IMG/VR virus record: IMGVR_UViG_3300035698_006320
Coordinates: 1 to 36,149 of that record
Strand: one strand, 5' to 3'
Length of the DNA: 36,149 nt
Origin: a virus
The notes beneath the pieces are model-generated. The model worked only from the letters and a program-made list of their open reading frames with translations. It did no database searches and was not told the origin of the DNA. Positions 14,077 through 21,999 of the stretch are shown here, in pieces (the stretch's first letter is position 1; each line of letters opens with the position of its first letter). The translations under genes and the position numbers were made by a program.

Positions 14077-15791
14077 GAGAGATAATAAAAGCACTAGGGC
14101 AACACAGAGTCAAGGGTAATGAGATAACCTTCCGTAAGTGTCCATTTTGCGGGAGTAGTGGCAAGGGTGATGATTACACCTTCTCAATTAATCGAGAAGA
14201 GGGAGTTTATAACTGCTTTCGTGGATCTTGTGGGGCAAGCGGGAATTTGAAACAGTTAGCTGAAAAGCTTAATATCCGCATGGCAGATGATTATTCTAAT
14301 ATCCACGTAAGCGAGAAAAACTATTCAAAACCTAAGCAGAAGATACTAACCCCTCAAGAGCAGGTCTATAAGTATTTCACTGGCAGGATGATAAGCAAAA
14401 AGACTGTTGATTTTGCTGAAGTTGGAATGACAGACAAGGGATGGATAAGCTACAACTACAAGGATGAAAAGGGTGAGTTGACCTTTCGCAAATTTAGAAG
14501 CGTTAAGCAGAAAAAGATTATGCGGGAGAAAGATACCAAGCCAATATTCTACATGATGGACAAGATAAATTCTTTTGAGTCCGTGATAATCACAGAGGGC
14601 GAAGAGGACTGTCTATCTATTTGGGAAGCAGGATATACTAATGCGGTGAGCCTACCTTCTGGATGTAGCGATATGACAGCAATAACTAATTGTTGGGAGT
14701 GGATTAATAGTTTCAATGAAATCATAATCTGGACAGACTCAGATAAGGCAGGAGTGAAAGCTAGGGAAGAAATATCACACAGGTTAGGTGAATACAAGTG
14801 CAAATATATAGAATCTGAGAAGTTCCCCGATGCTAACGATGCTCTAAAATTTGGTGGAGTTGAGAAGCTAAAAGAGATTATCGAAAGTGCTGAATACATT
14901 GCTATAAACGAAGTAATTAAACTATCTGGCATTGACATATACAAAAATGAAGATCACCAAGAACACGTAGATAGTGGGTTCAACCATATTAACAAAATGA
15001 CACATGGCGGGTATCGTAGAGGTGATGTAATACTTTGGACAGGGTACACTTCAAGCGGGAAATCTACAATCTTATCTCAGGAGTTGACCCACTTTATCGA
15101 GCAGAAAGAAAAGATTTGCGTCTATTCGAGTGAAAGTGCTAATAAGAAAATAGCAACTACCTTGTACTCTCAATGTTGCGAAGAAGCTAAAATGAAGCGT
15201 AATTTTAATAAAAAATATGGCTATGAATATCACACAGTAACAGAGGCTAATTGTGATTTAATCCGATCTTGGGTGGGGGATAAGTTCTTTGTTATGAAAG
15301 ATGGATATTCAGGGAAGTACACAGACCTATTCAAATTATTCCTTTCAATACACCTCAGGTATAATGTTAAGACGTTTGTAATAGATAACCTCGCCACTAT
15401 ACTACCTTACAGCCAAAGTAGCTTAAACGACACACAAACAGCCTTTATCGAGGAAGCCCAATTATTCGCTGTAGAAAATAATGTTACTGTGCATATTGTA
15501 GCACATCAGAAAAATCTCACAGAGGGGAAGAAGCCAAGACCTTCGCTGTATGGTGTTATGGGTTCAAGTAATTTATCAAATTTGGCAGATGTTGTAATTG
15601 GGATTGAGAGGCTAACTGAGGAGGATGAATACGATGGGAATATAATAATATTAAAGGAGCGTGAAACTGGTAATATCGATAACGTAGAGGCTTTATATTT
15701 TACTTCAGCCAACAAAACTTTCAGGGAAACTACAAACATAAATATAAATAAATTAAGCTGGGATAAGACAGACAGCTTCCAAGGATGGTAA
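14073..15791 (+). CDS. Bifunctional DNA primase-helicase (T7 gp4/Twinkle type)
   Basis: A 572-residue protein. Residues 23-53 form a zinc-binding domain (Cys23, Cys26, Cys48, Cys53). A TOPRIM primase core follows with TEGEED near 174-179 (Glu175) and WTDSDKAG near 220-227. The C-terminal helicase has Walker A GYTSSGKST (324-332), Walker B FVIDNL (435-440) and AHQK (477-480). It would prime and unwind DNA at the phage fork as a hexamer. Length and domain order match phage gp4-like enzymes. Translationally coupled to the replisome organizer by ATGA. Confidence 0.92.
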   Translation: MREIIKALGQHRVKGNEITFRKCPFCGSSGKGDDYTFSINREEGVYNCFRGSCGASGNLKQLAEKLNIRMADDYSNIHVSEKNYSKPKQKILTPQEQVYKYFTGRMISKKTVDFAEVGMTDKGWISYNYKDEKGELTFRKFRSVKQKKIMREKDTKPIFYMMDKINSFESVIITEGEEDCLSIWEAGYTNAVSLPSGCSDMTAITNCWEWINSFNEIIIWTDSDKAGVKAREEISHRLGEYKCKYIESEKFPDANDALKFGGVEKLKEIIESAEYIAINEVIKLSGIDIYKNEDHQEHVDSGFNHINKMTHGGYRRGDVILWTGYTSSGKSTILSQELTHFIEQKEKICVYSSESANKKIATTLYSQCCEEAKMKRNFNKKYGYEYHTVTEANCDLIRSWVGDKFFVMKDGYSGKYTDLFKLFLSIHLRYNVKTFVIDNLATILPYSQSSLNDTQTAFIEEAQLFAVENNVTVHIVAHQKNLTEGKKPRPSLYGVMGSSNLSNLADVVIGIERLTEEDEYDGNIIILKERETGNIDNVEALYFTSANKTFRETTNININKLSWDKTDSFQGW

Positions 15792-15792
15792 G

Positions 15793-15882
15793 ATGAAAAC
15801 AATAATTGTATGGTTGTATAGTTTGATGTATTTCGGGTTAGGGATTGACTGCAAATTGCCAAAATGGCTTGTTAAAAAATAA
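15793..15882 (+). CDS. Possible 29-aa hydrophobic peptide
   Basis: A 29-codon ORF starting one base after the primase stop and ending 11 bases before the next gene. It reads MKTIIVWLYSLMYFGLG then a basic end. Ribosome-binding support (AAGGATGG) is weak and overlaps the previous gene. A single short membrane segment is possible. Marginal call. Confidence 0.3.
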   Translation: MKTIIVWLYSLMYFGLGIDCKLPKWLVKK

Positions 15883-15893
15883 AGGGAGGAATT

Positions 15894-17123
15894 ATGGGAA
15901 GAAAGCAAATATCGTTTGAAGAGTTGCAAAAAGTCTGGGATTTTTCTGAAGAGTTTGGGATTAATGCTGCAACAGAATATTTTGACCTAACAAAGGATGA
16001 CATAACCTACCGCAGGAAAAGGTACAAAAGAGTTATGAGTTCAGATGGTGAGATCATAATTGAGAATGTGCGTCTAGCTAAATCCAGACAGAAACAAATG
16101 GATATGAATCGGATAGAGCGTAAATCTTTTAGGGAATACTCCAGAGAAACAAACGCTATCGAATCACTTAATAAAGAGCTAATAAATGTATTTTCAAACC
16201 ATAACCTTTCGCAATTTGTCAAGTATCACGAGCCAAAAACCTGCGCTGGAGTAGGAATAATCCAATTATCCGATCTTCACCTAAACGAGTTAGTAAACCT
16301 AGTATGTAATGTGTATGATTTCAAAGTAGCTTCTAAGAGGCTCCAAAAGTTTGCAGATAAGTCTCGGCAAGGATTCAAAGCTAGAGGGATTAAAAACATA
16401 GTAATTGCTGATTTAGGTGACAAATTAAATAGTGATCGTAGATTAGATGAAGCAATGTCAAACGCTACTAATCGCAGTCAAGCTCAATTCATTGCAGTAG
16501 AGCTATTATCACAATTCATCTTAGATCTTAATCAGGATTTTAACATCACATATACCTATGTAGTGGGTAATGAATCCAGAGCTAAAGACGAGCTTACTTG
16601 GTCTCATCCCACAGCTACAGATAATTATGACTATTCTATTGTCCAAATGCTAAAGCTGGTTTTCAAAGGATCAAAAGGGTTGGTTTTCATCGAACCTGAA
16701 ACACCTAACAAGACAGTCATAAGCATCAATGGGAAGAATTTCTTATTGGTCCATGGCATCAAATTTGGCAAAGACCCGCATAATTCAGTGACTAAATTGA
16801 TAAGACAATATGCAGATAAAGGTATATTGATATACTTCGTATTGTTTGGTCACTTACACGAAACACTTATTACAGACACTTTCGCTCGTAGTGCAAGTAT
16901 GGTAGGCGCTAACGCTTACAGCGAGGAAAGCTTAATGCTGACCAGTAGAGCAGCCCAAAACAACCACATAGTAGACGAACAAGGCATCACGTCAACCAAG
17001 ATAGACCTGCAGAATACAGCTGGCTATAATGGCTATAATATCACAAAAGAGTTGGAAGAATACAACGCAAAAAGTGCTGACAAGAATAGAGTACGAAAGA
17101 CTATTTTCGAGGTTAGAGTCTAA
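15894..17123 (+). CDS. Calcineurin-like metallophosphoesterase
   Basis: A 409-residue protein with GGGAGG before the ATG. The N-terminal ~110 residues are charged and helical, perhaps DNA-binding (a wHTH-like YFDLTKDDITYRRKRYKR). The phosphoesterase motifs follow: SDLHL at 126-130 (Asp127, His129), ADLGDKLNS with Asp176/Asn179, GNES at 225-228, LVHG at 285-288 (His287), and FGHLHE at 318-323 (His320, His322). The second motif is GDKLN where GDxxD/N is usual. Such phage enzymes are often SbcD-like nucleases or phosphatases. Its place between primase and methyltransferase favours a DNA-processing role. Confidence 0.8.
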   Translation: MGRKQISFEELQKVWDFSEEFGINAATEYFDLTKDDITYRRKRYKRVMSSDGEIIIENVRLAKSRQKQMDMNRIERKSFREYSRETNAIESLNKELINVFSNHNLSQFVKYHEPKTCAGVGIIQLSDLHLNELVNLVCNVYDFKVASKRLQKFADKSRQGFKARGIKNIVIADLGDKLNSDRRLDEAMSNATNRSQAQFIAVELLSQFILDLNQDFNITYTYVVGNESRAKDELTWSHPTATDNYDYSIVQMLKLVFKGSKGLVFIEPETPNKTVISINGKNFLLVHGIKFGKDPHNSVTKLIRQYADKGILIYFVLFGHLHETLITDTFARSASMVGANAYSEESLMLTSRAAQNNHIVDEQGITSTKIDLQNTAGYNGYNITKELEEYNAKSADKNRVRKTIFEVRV

Positions 17124-17137
17124 TGTATGGAGGTACT

Positions 17138-17857
17138 ATGAAACCCGATTACCAGATAAAAGATGTAAAGCTATATAACTGTGATAATATGGTTTTTATG
17201 AAAGAAATCCCTGATAATTTCTACGACTTGGCAATTATTGATCCGCCTTATGGGATAGGTGAATGTGGGAAAAGTAATAATAGTAGAGGTTCGTCTGCAG
17301 GAGCCAATAAATGGAAAGGATCAAGGAACACTACTGGCGTTGGGATACCAAGTACACAATTTTCAGAAAAACAATGGGATAAAAAGCCACCTAAAAAAGA
17401 ATATTTTGAGGAATTAGTAAGAATATCAAAAAATCAAATAGTGTGGGGGGCAAACCATTTTATTGATCTTATACCAAAAAGGTCAAGTTGCTGGATTGTA
17501 TGGGATAAAGTTAATGGTACAACCGATTTTGCTGATGCAGAATTAGCATATACATCACTCAAAACAGCGGTTAGAATATTTAAGTTTATGTGGAATGGTA
17601 TGTTACAGGGTAATATGTCAGAAAAAGAAAAGCGAATCCACCCAACACAAAAACCAGTCCAATTATACAAGTGGCTGCTAGAAAACTACGCAAAAGAAGG
17701 TCAAAAGATAATCGACACTCACGGTGGTTCAATGTCAATCGGCTGTGCTTGTATGGATATGAATTTTGACATAGATATAATGGAAATTGACAAAGAGTAT
17801 TTCGACAATGCAATTCAGCGGCTAGAGAATAATAACCAAAGGTATTTTGAGTTTTAA
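17138..17857 (+). CDS. DNA adenine-type methyltransferase (first of two)
   Basis: A 239-residue protein. ATG 17138 has GGAGG four bases upstream; the ATG at 17123 overlaps the previous stop but precedes that site. DPPY at 35-38 (catalytic motif IV), HPTQKP at 168-173, and an AdoMet-binding motif written IIDTHGGSMS at 191-200. Motif IV preceding motif I, plus the DTHGGS variant, is typical of phage orphan methylases. It has no restriction partner nearby. Likely protects phage DNA from host restriction or marks it; N6-adenine specificity is inferred. Confidence 0.82.
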   Translation: MKPDYQIKDVKLYNCDNMVFMKEIPDNFYDLAIIDPPYGIGECGKSNNSRGSSAGANKWKGSRNTTGVGIPSTQFSEKQWDKKPPKKEYFEELVRISKNQIVWGANHFIDLIPKRSSCWIVWDKVNGTTDFADAELAYTSLKTAVRIFKFMWNGMLQGNMSEKEKRIHPTQKPVQLYKWLLENYAKEGQKIIDTHGGSMSIGCACMDMNFDIDIMEIDKEYFDNAIQRLENNNQRYFEF

Positions 17858-17867
17858 AAGGAATTGT

Positions 17868-17981
17868 ATGAGCTACAAACACGCTAAAGCGGTAAGAAAT
17901 ATGCACAAACCAGTGCATAAAGCAAAGATATGCACTAAATACTGCATAAACGGTAATCATCCCGACATTGTGTCGCGATAA
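17868..17981 (+). CDS. Small basic His/Cys peptide (37 aa)
   Basis: A 37-residue ORF with AAAGGA eight bases upstream, just after the methyltransferase. It is rich in Lys and His and has Cys22 and Cys26 (KICTKYCINGNH), suggesting a small metal- or nucleic-acid-binding peptide. Coding status rests on the ribosome-binding site and gene packing. Confidence 0.4.
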   Translation: MSYKHAKAVRNMHKPVHKAKICTKYCINGNHPDIVSR

Positions 17982-18017
17982 GAGTCCAGTTAATTAACGA
18001 AAAAAGGAGAAAGTAAA

Positions 18018-18239
18018 ATGGGAAAGAAAAATATCAGAACATACCGTATAATTCAAATCCAAAGAAATGGTATAGATATAATGGCTATTGCTTATCCAAA
18101 AGATGAAATTATCCCTATTGTTGGAGATAATTTAACTATTTTAGACCATCATAAAAAAGAATATATGGGTAAGGTAATATCAAGAACTATCACTATCAGG
18201 AAATATAGAGAAATAAGGTTGGTGGTAAATTGCACATAA
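18018..18239 (+). CDS. Small basic protein of unknown function (73 aa)
   Basis: A 73-residue basic beta-rich protein with AAAGGAG before the ATG. It alternates strands (TYRIIQIQRNGIDIMAIAY, KVISRTITIRKYREIRLVV) like a small barrel. The last codons and stop lie in the left arm of a large hairpin starting at 18233, which could affect mRNA stability or termination. No family is recognised. Confidence 0.55.
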   Translation: MGKKNIRTYRIIQIQRNGIDIMAIAYPKDEIIPIVGDNLTILDHHKKEYMGKVISRTITIRKYREIRLVVNCT

Positions 18240-18289
18240 CACAAATATGCCACGCAAAGCTAAGCGGAGCGTGGATATAGTGTTATGTG
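18233..18289 (+). other. Large 57-nt hairpin at the gene end
   Basis: CACATAACAC (18233-18242) pairs fully with GTGTTATGTG (18280-18289); inside, ATAT/ATAT and CCACGC/GCGTGG extend it to about 20 bp with small internal bulges and a 13-nt loop. No T-run follows on either strand, so it is not a standard terminator. Confidence 0.7.
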
Positions 18290-18542
18290 TAATCTATGAA
18301 AAGTATGCACAGTTTGTGGATGTTATTTATCACGAAAAAGAAAAGCCCATTAATTCATCAAAATGAATAATAGGCTAGGCTGGATGTGAGCTTTGGGGCA
18401 AATCAGCTAGTATGTTCATTAAAATGAAAATAGCGCAAGGGGGAGGTAACCTTGCGCTGGCAGCAATCCAACACTCGTGAGAATGTGGTTGCCTAAATAC
18501 AAAATACAATATCTCAGAAATGGATAATCAGGTCAAGTAATA

Positions 18543-18570
18543 AAAAAGCAGTACCTAAATTCTCGGTACT
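18543..18570 (-). terminator. Leftward terminator-like hairpin without a leftward gene
   Basis: Minus strand: AGTACC/GGTACT stem (18570-18565 with 18555-18550, nine-base loop), then GC and six T (complement of 18542-18547). No minus-strand gene ends here. It may end an antisense RNA or simply be part of the structured region. Confidence 0.4.
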
Positions 18571-18622
18571 TAAAATCTCGCACTAGAAAGTATGCTAAAA
18601 CTGTACTTCTTGGAGATTTAAG

Positions 18623-18676
18623 TTGACAGGATTCTTGGGAAATTAGAGAGTTGTTTATAAATATAGGGAGGAAAAG
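18623..18676 (+). promoter_or_regulatory. Rightward control element TTGACAGGA (copy 2)
   Basis: TTGACAGGA at 18623-18631, 54 bases before the ATG at 18677, with TTTATAAATATAGGGAGG just before translation start. No well-spaced -10 box. It shares the nonamer and distance with 12754 and 22000. Confidence 0.45.
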
Positions 18677-19639
18677 ATGAAAATTAGTGCAAAAGAAGCG
18701 ATTGAGGAAATACTAGAAGATAAAGGAGTTATTCCAAATTATCTAAGTATGGACAAGGACGGTGGATTATGGGTATGGGATAAAAGACCTATTGCTAATT
18801 GTGATAGATGGGTTTGCCGAAAGAACTCTCGTGGCATGAGGATAAATCATGTTGAAATAAATGAATTTGAAGGCAAGGACTGGAAAGATTGCTGTATAGA
18901 ATACCCCATAACGCAGGGAAAAGAAGAAAATCTGGAAAGTGGGGTAAAAGAAGAAAATTTTAGCAAGTGTAAAGTGCAGGAATACCTAGAATTAGGATAT
19001 AATCTTGTCTACGTACCAAGCATAACCCCCGAAAAGTTGCTAGAGTCTTACAAAGAAACGGTCTTTATGTTGGTTGACGATTATGAAGAACTAGAAGATA
19101 ATTTAGTAAAAGTAGAAGTAGAGCTTGACCTATCCCAAAAAAGGCATAGGGAAGATGAAAATATCATAAACGACCATGTTAAGCGGATTAGAGATTTGGA
19201 GAAATCAATTAATCTTTACAGAGAAAACAACGTAAGATCGAATAAGCGGATGCTTGAGCTTATTGCAGAAAAAGATAATAAAATTGCTACTTTGCAAATT
19301 GATATTGATATGTACGAGCAAGGGCTACAGAACAAAAACTCTGTGATAAATGACCAAAAGCAAGAGCTAGAATCTATCTATAGAGACCTAAACCCATCCG
19401 ATTCAGAGATCCAGAAAGTCTGGGAATTAATGGAAAAAATAAATGATGAAGCTGAGATAATTGATAGAAAAAACGCTGATAGATTTCAAATGCTACACGT
19501 TAATATGTTCATTGGCGGTAGTGGAAGCGTTACAGATGGGCATGGGCAAGAGTTTGATTTCGACAATCTCGACGAAGTTATAACTATCCTAGACGAATTT
19601 TTGGCAATTGTGTTGCATAAGCAGAAAGACGAAGCATGA
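18677..19639 (+). CDS. Coiled-coil protein of unknown function
   Basis: A 320-residue acidic protein with GGGAGG before the ATG. Residues 1-70 are globular (a Trp-rich stretch GGLWVWDKRP and DRWVCRK). Residues about 120-245 are a long coiled coil (EELEDNLVKVEVELDLSQ, MLELIAEKDNKIATLQIDID). The C-terminal part has FIGGSGSVTDGHGQEFDFDNLDEVITIL. The first gene after the structured region, and its stop overlaps the HNH gene. It could be a structural partner in DNA metabolism. No family is recognised. Confidence 0.55.
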   Translation: MKISAKEAIEEILEDKGVIPNYLSMDKDGGLWVWDKRPIANCDRWVCRKNSRGMRINHVEINEFEGKDWKDCCIEYPITQGKEENLESGVKEENFSKCKVQEYLELGYNLVYVPSITPEKLLESYKETVFMLVDDYEELEDNLVKVEVELDLSQKRHREDENIINDHVKRIRDLEKSINLYRENNVRSNKRMLELIAEKDNKIATLQIDIDMYEQGLQNKNSVINDQKQELESIYRDLNPSDSEIQKVWELMEKINDEAEIIDRKNADRFQMLHVNMFIGGSGSVTDGHGQEFDFDNLDEVITILDEFLAIVLHKQKDEA

Positions 19640-20028
19640 CACACCAAACTTTCCCCAAGCCCACAAAAAAAGGCAGAAAGAACCTGAACAAGGAACGATC
19701 TCTTTTCATAGATGATATTCTGCTGAGTGAATATTACCCTAACATAGGAGCTATCTCTGCTACATTATATGCAGAATTGGAAGAGCGGTCGGGCGGACAA
19801 TGTGAAGAATGCGGAGCTAATAATCCAGAGCTACATCACATAATATCCCGCAGAAGAGTAGCTCATATCCACAACATAGTACATCTCTGCAAAGCCTGTC
19901 ACAAGGTGCCAGATGGCGTACACGGCAATGATAAATTGGACAGAAAGTACAAAGATAAGTATAGAATTTGGTGCGAAGAGAATGGCTATAATGAAAAACA
20001 AATAAAATATTTGATGGGAGTTAAATGA
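19636..20028 (+). CDS. HNH endonuclease with zinc-binding cysteines
   Basis: A 130-residue protein overlapping the previous gene by ATGA. It has CEECG (Cys56, Cys59), ELHHIISRR (His67, His68), HNIVHLCKACH (Asn80, Cys85, Cys88, His89). This is the HNH beta-beta-alpha-metal nuclease with two structural CxxC pairs. The N-terminal ~45 residues are basic and then helical. In phages such enzymes cut DNA during replication, packaging or homing. Next to SSB and a small gene, a replication or recombination role is plausible; no intron or intein is visible around it. Confidence 0.8.
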   Translation: MTHQTFPKPTKKGRKNLNKERSLFIDDILLSEYYPNIGAISATLYAELEERSGGQCEECGANNPELHHIISRRRVAHIHNIVHLCKACHKVPDGVHGNDKLDRKYKDKYRIWCEENGYNEKQIKYLMGVK

Positions 20029-20327
20029 TGAAACTAACAGTAATAGTGTCAAAGATAGAAAATAATAAGTATGCAGCCAAAAAAATATCTACCGTTGAGT
20101 GTATCGGATATACAGCAGAAATAAACAAAACAGGACTTACGGTTGAGTATTACGACGATAGCTCAACTACTGTGCTAATTGATAATCTTTCAGCGAAAGA
20201 GTACCACGTGAACATAGAAATAATCGGGACTGATCCAATGATTAGAGATGGTTTTTCCGTAGGTGTAGAGATTGAACCAGAGCCAAAAGAAGAGCCAAAA
20301 TCAAAAAAAGTATGGTGGAAGAGATGA
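20028..20327 (+). CDS. Small protein of unknown function (99 aa)
   Basis: Two adjacent ATGs (20025, 20028) follow GGGAG; the second is better spaced, but either may be used. The protein is beta-rich (KLTVIVSKIENNKYAAKK, TTVLIDNLSAKEY) with an acidic then basic C-terminal tail (EPEPKEEPKSKKVWWKR). Its stop overlaps the SSB start. Close coupling to SSB suggests function at the fork; no family is recognised. Confidence 0.55.
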   Translation: MKLTVIVSKIENNKYAAKKISTVECIGYTAEINKTGLTVEYYDDSSTTVLIDNLSAKEYHVNIEIIGTDPMIRDGFSVGVEIEPEPKEEPKSKKVWWKR

Positions 20328-20719
20328 GCCAATTAAGATTTCCAAGAGTAAACAACGTAATAATAACAGGTAGAGCAACAAGGGACATTGAGCTGAAGTA
20401 TATCGGCAACGGAACTGCTGTGGCAAAAATATCTTTAGCTTACGACCGTAGTCACAAGAAGGGCGAGGAATGGGTGAAAGAAACTAGCTACACCGATGTA
20501 GTGGTATGGGACAAACTAGCTGAACGATGTGCTGAAGAGGTTACAAAAGGCTCTCCAGTACTAATAGAGGGCTATTTGAAAACCCATTCATACAAAGATA
20601 AAGAGAATAACAACCGCAAGGTAACTGAGATCATAGCGCACAAGGTTTCATTTTTAGAGAAAGTACATAGTGTGGAAGAACCTAAATCAAACGTAACAAA
20701 CGATGATGTGCCTTTCTAG
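20324..20719 (+). CDS. ssb: Single-stranded DNA-binding protein
   Basis: A 131-residue protein. The ATG at 20324 overlaps the previous stop (ATGA); an upstream ATG at 20312 is possible. The OB-fold signatures are clear: NNVIITGRATRDIELKYIGNG, AKISLAYDR, EWVKETSYTDVVVWDKLAERCAE, KGSPVLIEGYLKTHSYKDKE. The C-terminus ends DDVPF, matching the acidic tip (DDDIPF in bacterial SSB) that recruits partner proteins. It would coat single strands at phage forks and recombination sites. Family identity is strong. Confidence 0.95.
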   Translation: MSQLRFPRVNNVIITGRATRDIELKYIGNGTAVAKISLAYDRSHKKGEEWVKETSYTDVVVWDKLAERCAEEVTKGSPVLIEGYLKTHSYKDKENNNRKVTEIIAHKVSFLEKVHSVEEPKSNVTNDDVPF

Positions 20720-20771
20720 GTTTAAATTTTCAATCCGCAGATACTCCAATATAATTTGCCCCATCTCTAAT

Positions 20772-20800
20772 GCACACAATCACGATAAATGATTGTGTGC
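20772..20800. terminator. Perfect 11-bp hairpin between convergent genes
   Basis: GCACACAATCA (20772-20782) pairs perfectly with TGATTGTGTGC (20790-20800), loop of seven. On the plus strand it is followed by TGTTTCT and later TTTTTT, a modest terminator for the SSB transcript. It overlaps the stop of the leftward gene. Confidence 0.6.
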
Positions 20801-21046
20801 TGTTTCTATGCGTTTTTTCAGCTCTTTCGTATATTCTGCTTTCCAATTCTGCCCTTTTGATAGCTTCCGCTTTTGCTTGAATTTATCTAGCGGATAGTTT
20901 TTTGCTTCTGCTGCAAACAGGAATACAGAATAGCAATGTTCAGGCTTTACTTTGGACTTCCCGAATATCTGCCGCCCGAAAAGCACCAGGCTCGATAGGT
21001 TATTACTATCAAGCAGGCTTTTAAGCTTTTTGATTTCTGATTTCAT
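20780..21046 (-). CDS. Small basic protein of unknown function (88 aa)
   Basis: An 88-residue Lys-rich protein with CTGGGAGG before the ATG. It is helical at both ends (KKLKSLLDSNNLSSLVLFGRQIF, EYTKELKKRIETAHNHL). It ends the short leftward operon convergent with SSB. Basicity and size would suit a nucleic-acid-binding protein, but no family is recognised. Confidence 0.55.
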   Translation of the reverse strand: MKSEIKKLKSLLDSNNLSSLVLFGRQIFGKSKVKPEHCYSVFLFAAEAKNYPLDKFKQKRKLSKGQNWKAEYTKELKKRIETAHNHLS

Positions 21047-21094
21047 TTTATCCTCCCAGTTTGTAATTCGTGTATCATAGGTTAATCCATCTTA

Positions 21095-21574
21095 TTAAAA
21101 GTTTAAAAAATCATTAGTGTCTAGGTCATTCTGTGAATACAATTTAGAACAAAAATCAAAATAATAATTAGAATAAAAATCAATCTGGTCATCATTATAC
21201 TCTGCCATTTTTTCAGCAATTTTGTTATCTTCTTCCCACCCATTAGCACAAGCATCTAAGAAATCATAAGTTCCCTGATCGCAAATAATTTTTTCTATAT
21301 CTTCTACTGAAAATTCCATCATCCGAAATTCATCATATCCGTAATAATTGCCAGAATCAGCATCACAAGAGTCATACATCCCAGATCTATTTTTGGCAGC
21401 AAATACTACAACAATATCTCTCCCTGGGAAAAGTCTCTCAGAATCTTCAGTGGAACAACAAATCCCTCTGTCGCTCATACTCTCATTAACAATATCTTCT
21501 AACCAAGTTAGATTTGTTTTATGGAAAAGTTTTCCATTATAATCTTTCATAGCCATATTTTTTGAAAATCCCAT
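21095..21574 (-). CDS. Acidic protein of unknown function (159 aa)
   Basis: Of two adjacent ATGs, 21574 has AGGAGG at better spacing than 21577. The protein is very acidic with many Asp, Tyr and Cys (SGMYDSCDADSGNYYGYDEF, then EWEEDNKIAEKMAEYNDDQIDFY-like segment near 115-135). Strong negative charge and aromatic clusters recall DNA-mimic inhibitors, but that is only a suggestion. Second gene of the short leftward operon. Confidence 0.5.
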   Translation of the reverse strand: MGFSKNMAMKDYNGKLFHKTNLTWLEDIVNESMSDRGICCSTEDSERLFPGRDIVVVFAAKNRSGMYDSCDADSGNYYGYDEFRMMEFSVEDIEKIICDQGTYDFLDACANGWEEDNKIAEKMAEYNDDQIDFYSNYYFDFCSKLYSQNDLDTNDFLNF

Positions 21575-21583
21575 CATATCCTC

Positions 21584-21844
21584 CTATACTCTACTTTCTG
21601 AATTGAATTTTGCACAAGAAGTAAAAAAACCATCTCTTTTTTCTTTCAATATTTCAATGGCATCTTCTTCTGTGAAGCTAACTTTTGCTAATTGGTCTGT
21701 ATGAAATTCTACAGATCTTCTAGAGTATTCACTTGAACTTCTACTTCCCCGCTTGATCTTCTTTTCACATCTGCTAGTTAGCGTAATAAGTTCTTCTCTT
21801 AATTGTTCCCTGTAGCTGACTTGTCTTTCTGTAAGTTCGTTCAT
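21584..21844 (-). CDS. First gene of the short leftward operon (86 aa)
   Basis: The ATG at 21844 is preceded by CTGGGAGG in a leader nearly identical to that of the gene at 12603; the longer frame to 21925 is rejected. An 86-residue, strongly charged, helical protein with a Ser/Arg cluster (RGSRSSSEYSRRS, 32-44). Sharing a promoter-leader with 12307-12603 but not its sequence indicates that the regulatory unit, not the gene, was duplicated. No family is recognised. Confidence 0.5.
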   Translation of the reverse strand: MNELTERQVSYREQLREELITLTSRCEKKIKRGSRSSSEYSRRSVEFHTDQLAKVSFTEEDAIEILKEKRDGFFTSCAKFNSESRV

Positions 21845-21925
21845 AATATCCTCCCAGATACTTTGTTTATTCCTTTTCCACTTCCAAACACATATATAAC
21901 TTAAGGCATTGGGATAATATGTCAA
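21845..21925 (-). promoter_or_regulatory. Leftward early promoter and leader (copy 2)
   Basis: Minus strand TTGACA at 21925-21920 with TAAGTT 16 bases on, then GTGTTTGGAAGTGGAAAAGGA and the leader ending GTATCTGGGAGGATATT before the ATG. It aligns along its length with 12604-12685, with about 23 identical bases at the ATG end. Confidence 0.55.
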
Positions 21926-21999
21926 CTACTTTCTTTCATTTATTGCATTTTTATTTCTGGGGGTATTCTTGCAGCCTGACGGGAAGGATGAAATAAGCC

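Larger units (their letters stand above)
18240..18676 (+). ncRNA. 437-bp gene-free region with a chain of hairpins; candidate structured RNA
   Basis: No supported gene. After the large hairpin at 18233-18289 there are stems at 18344-18376 (AGCC, ATTA, TTCAT arms), 18375-18410 (CTAG-CTG/CAGCTAG with an inner TTTG/CAAA), 18406-18434 (GCTA and TTCAT arms), 18432-18458 (AGCGCAAGG/CCTTGCGCT, loop with GGGAGG), 18459-18493 (GGCA/TGCC with internal bulges) and 18550-18570 (AGTACC/GGTACT). A 7-bp long-range pairing, ACAGTTT (18309-18315) with AAACTGT (18598-18604), could close the domain. The end holds TTGACAGGA before the next gene. Identity and strand are not established; an origin or packaging site is the main alternative. 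Confidence 0.5.

Noticed and set aside
18233-18289. Large hairpin as a rho-independent terminator
   Set aside because: No T-run on either strand after the stem.
18412-18480. 22-codon ORF (MFIKMKIAQGGG...) inside the structured region
   Set aside because: No ribosome-binding site, and it runs through two strong hairpins; more likely chance.
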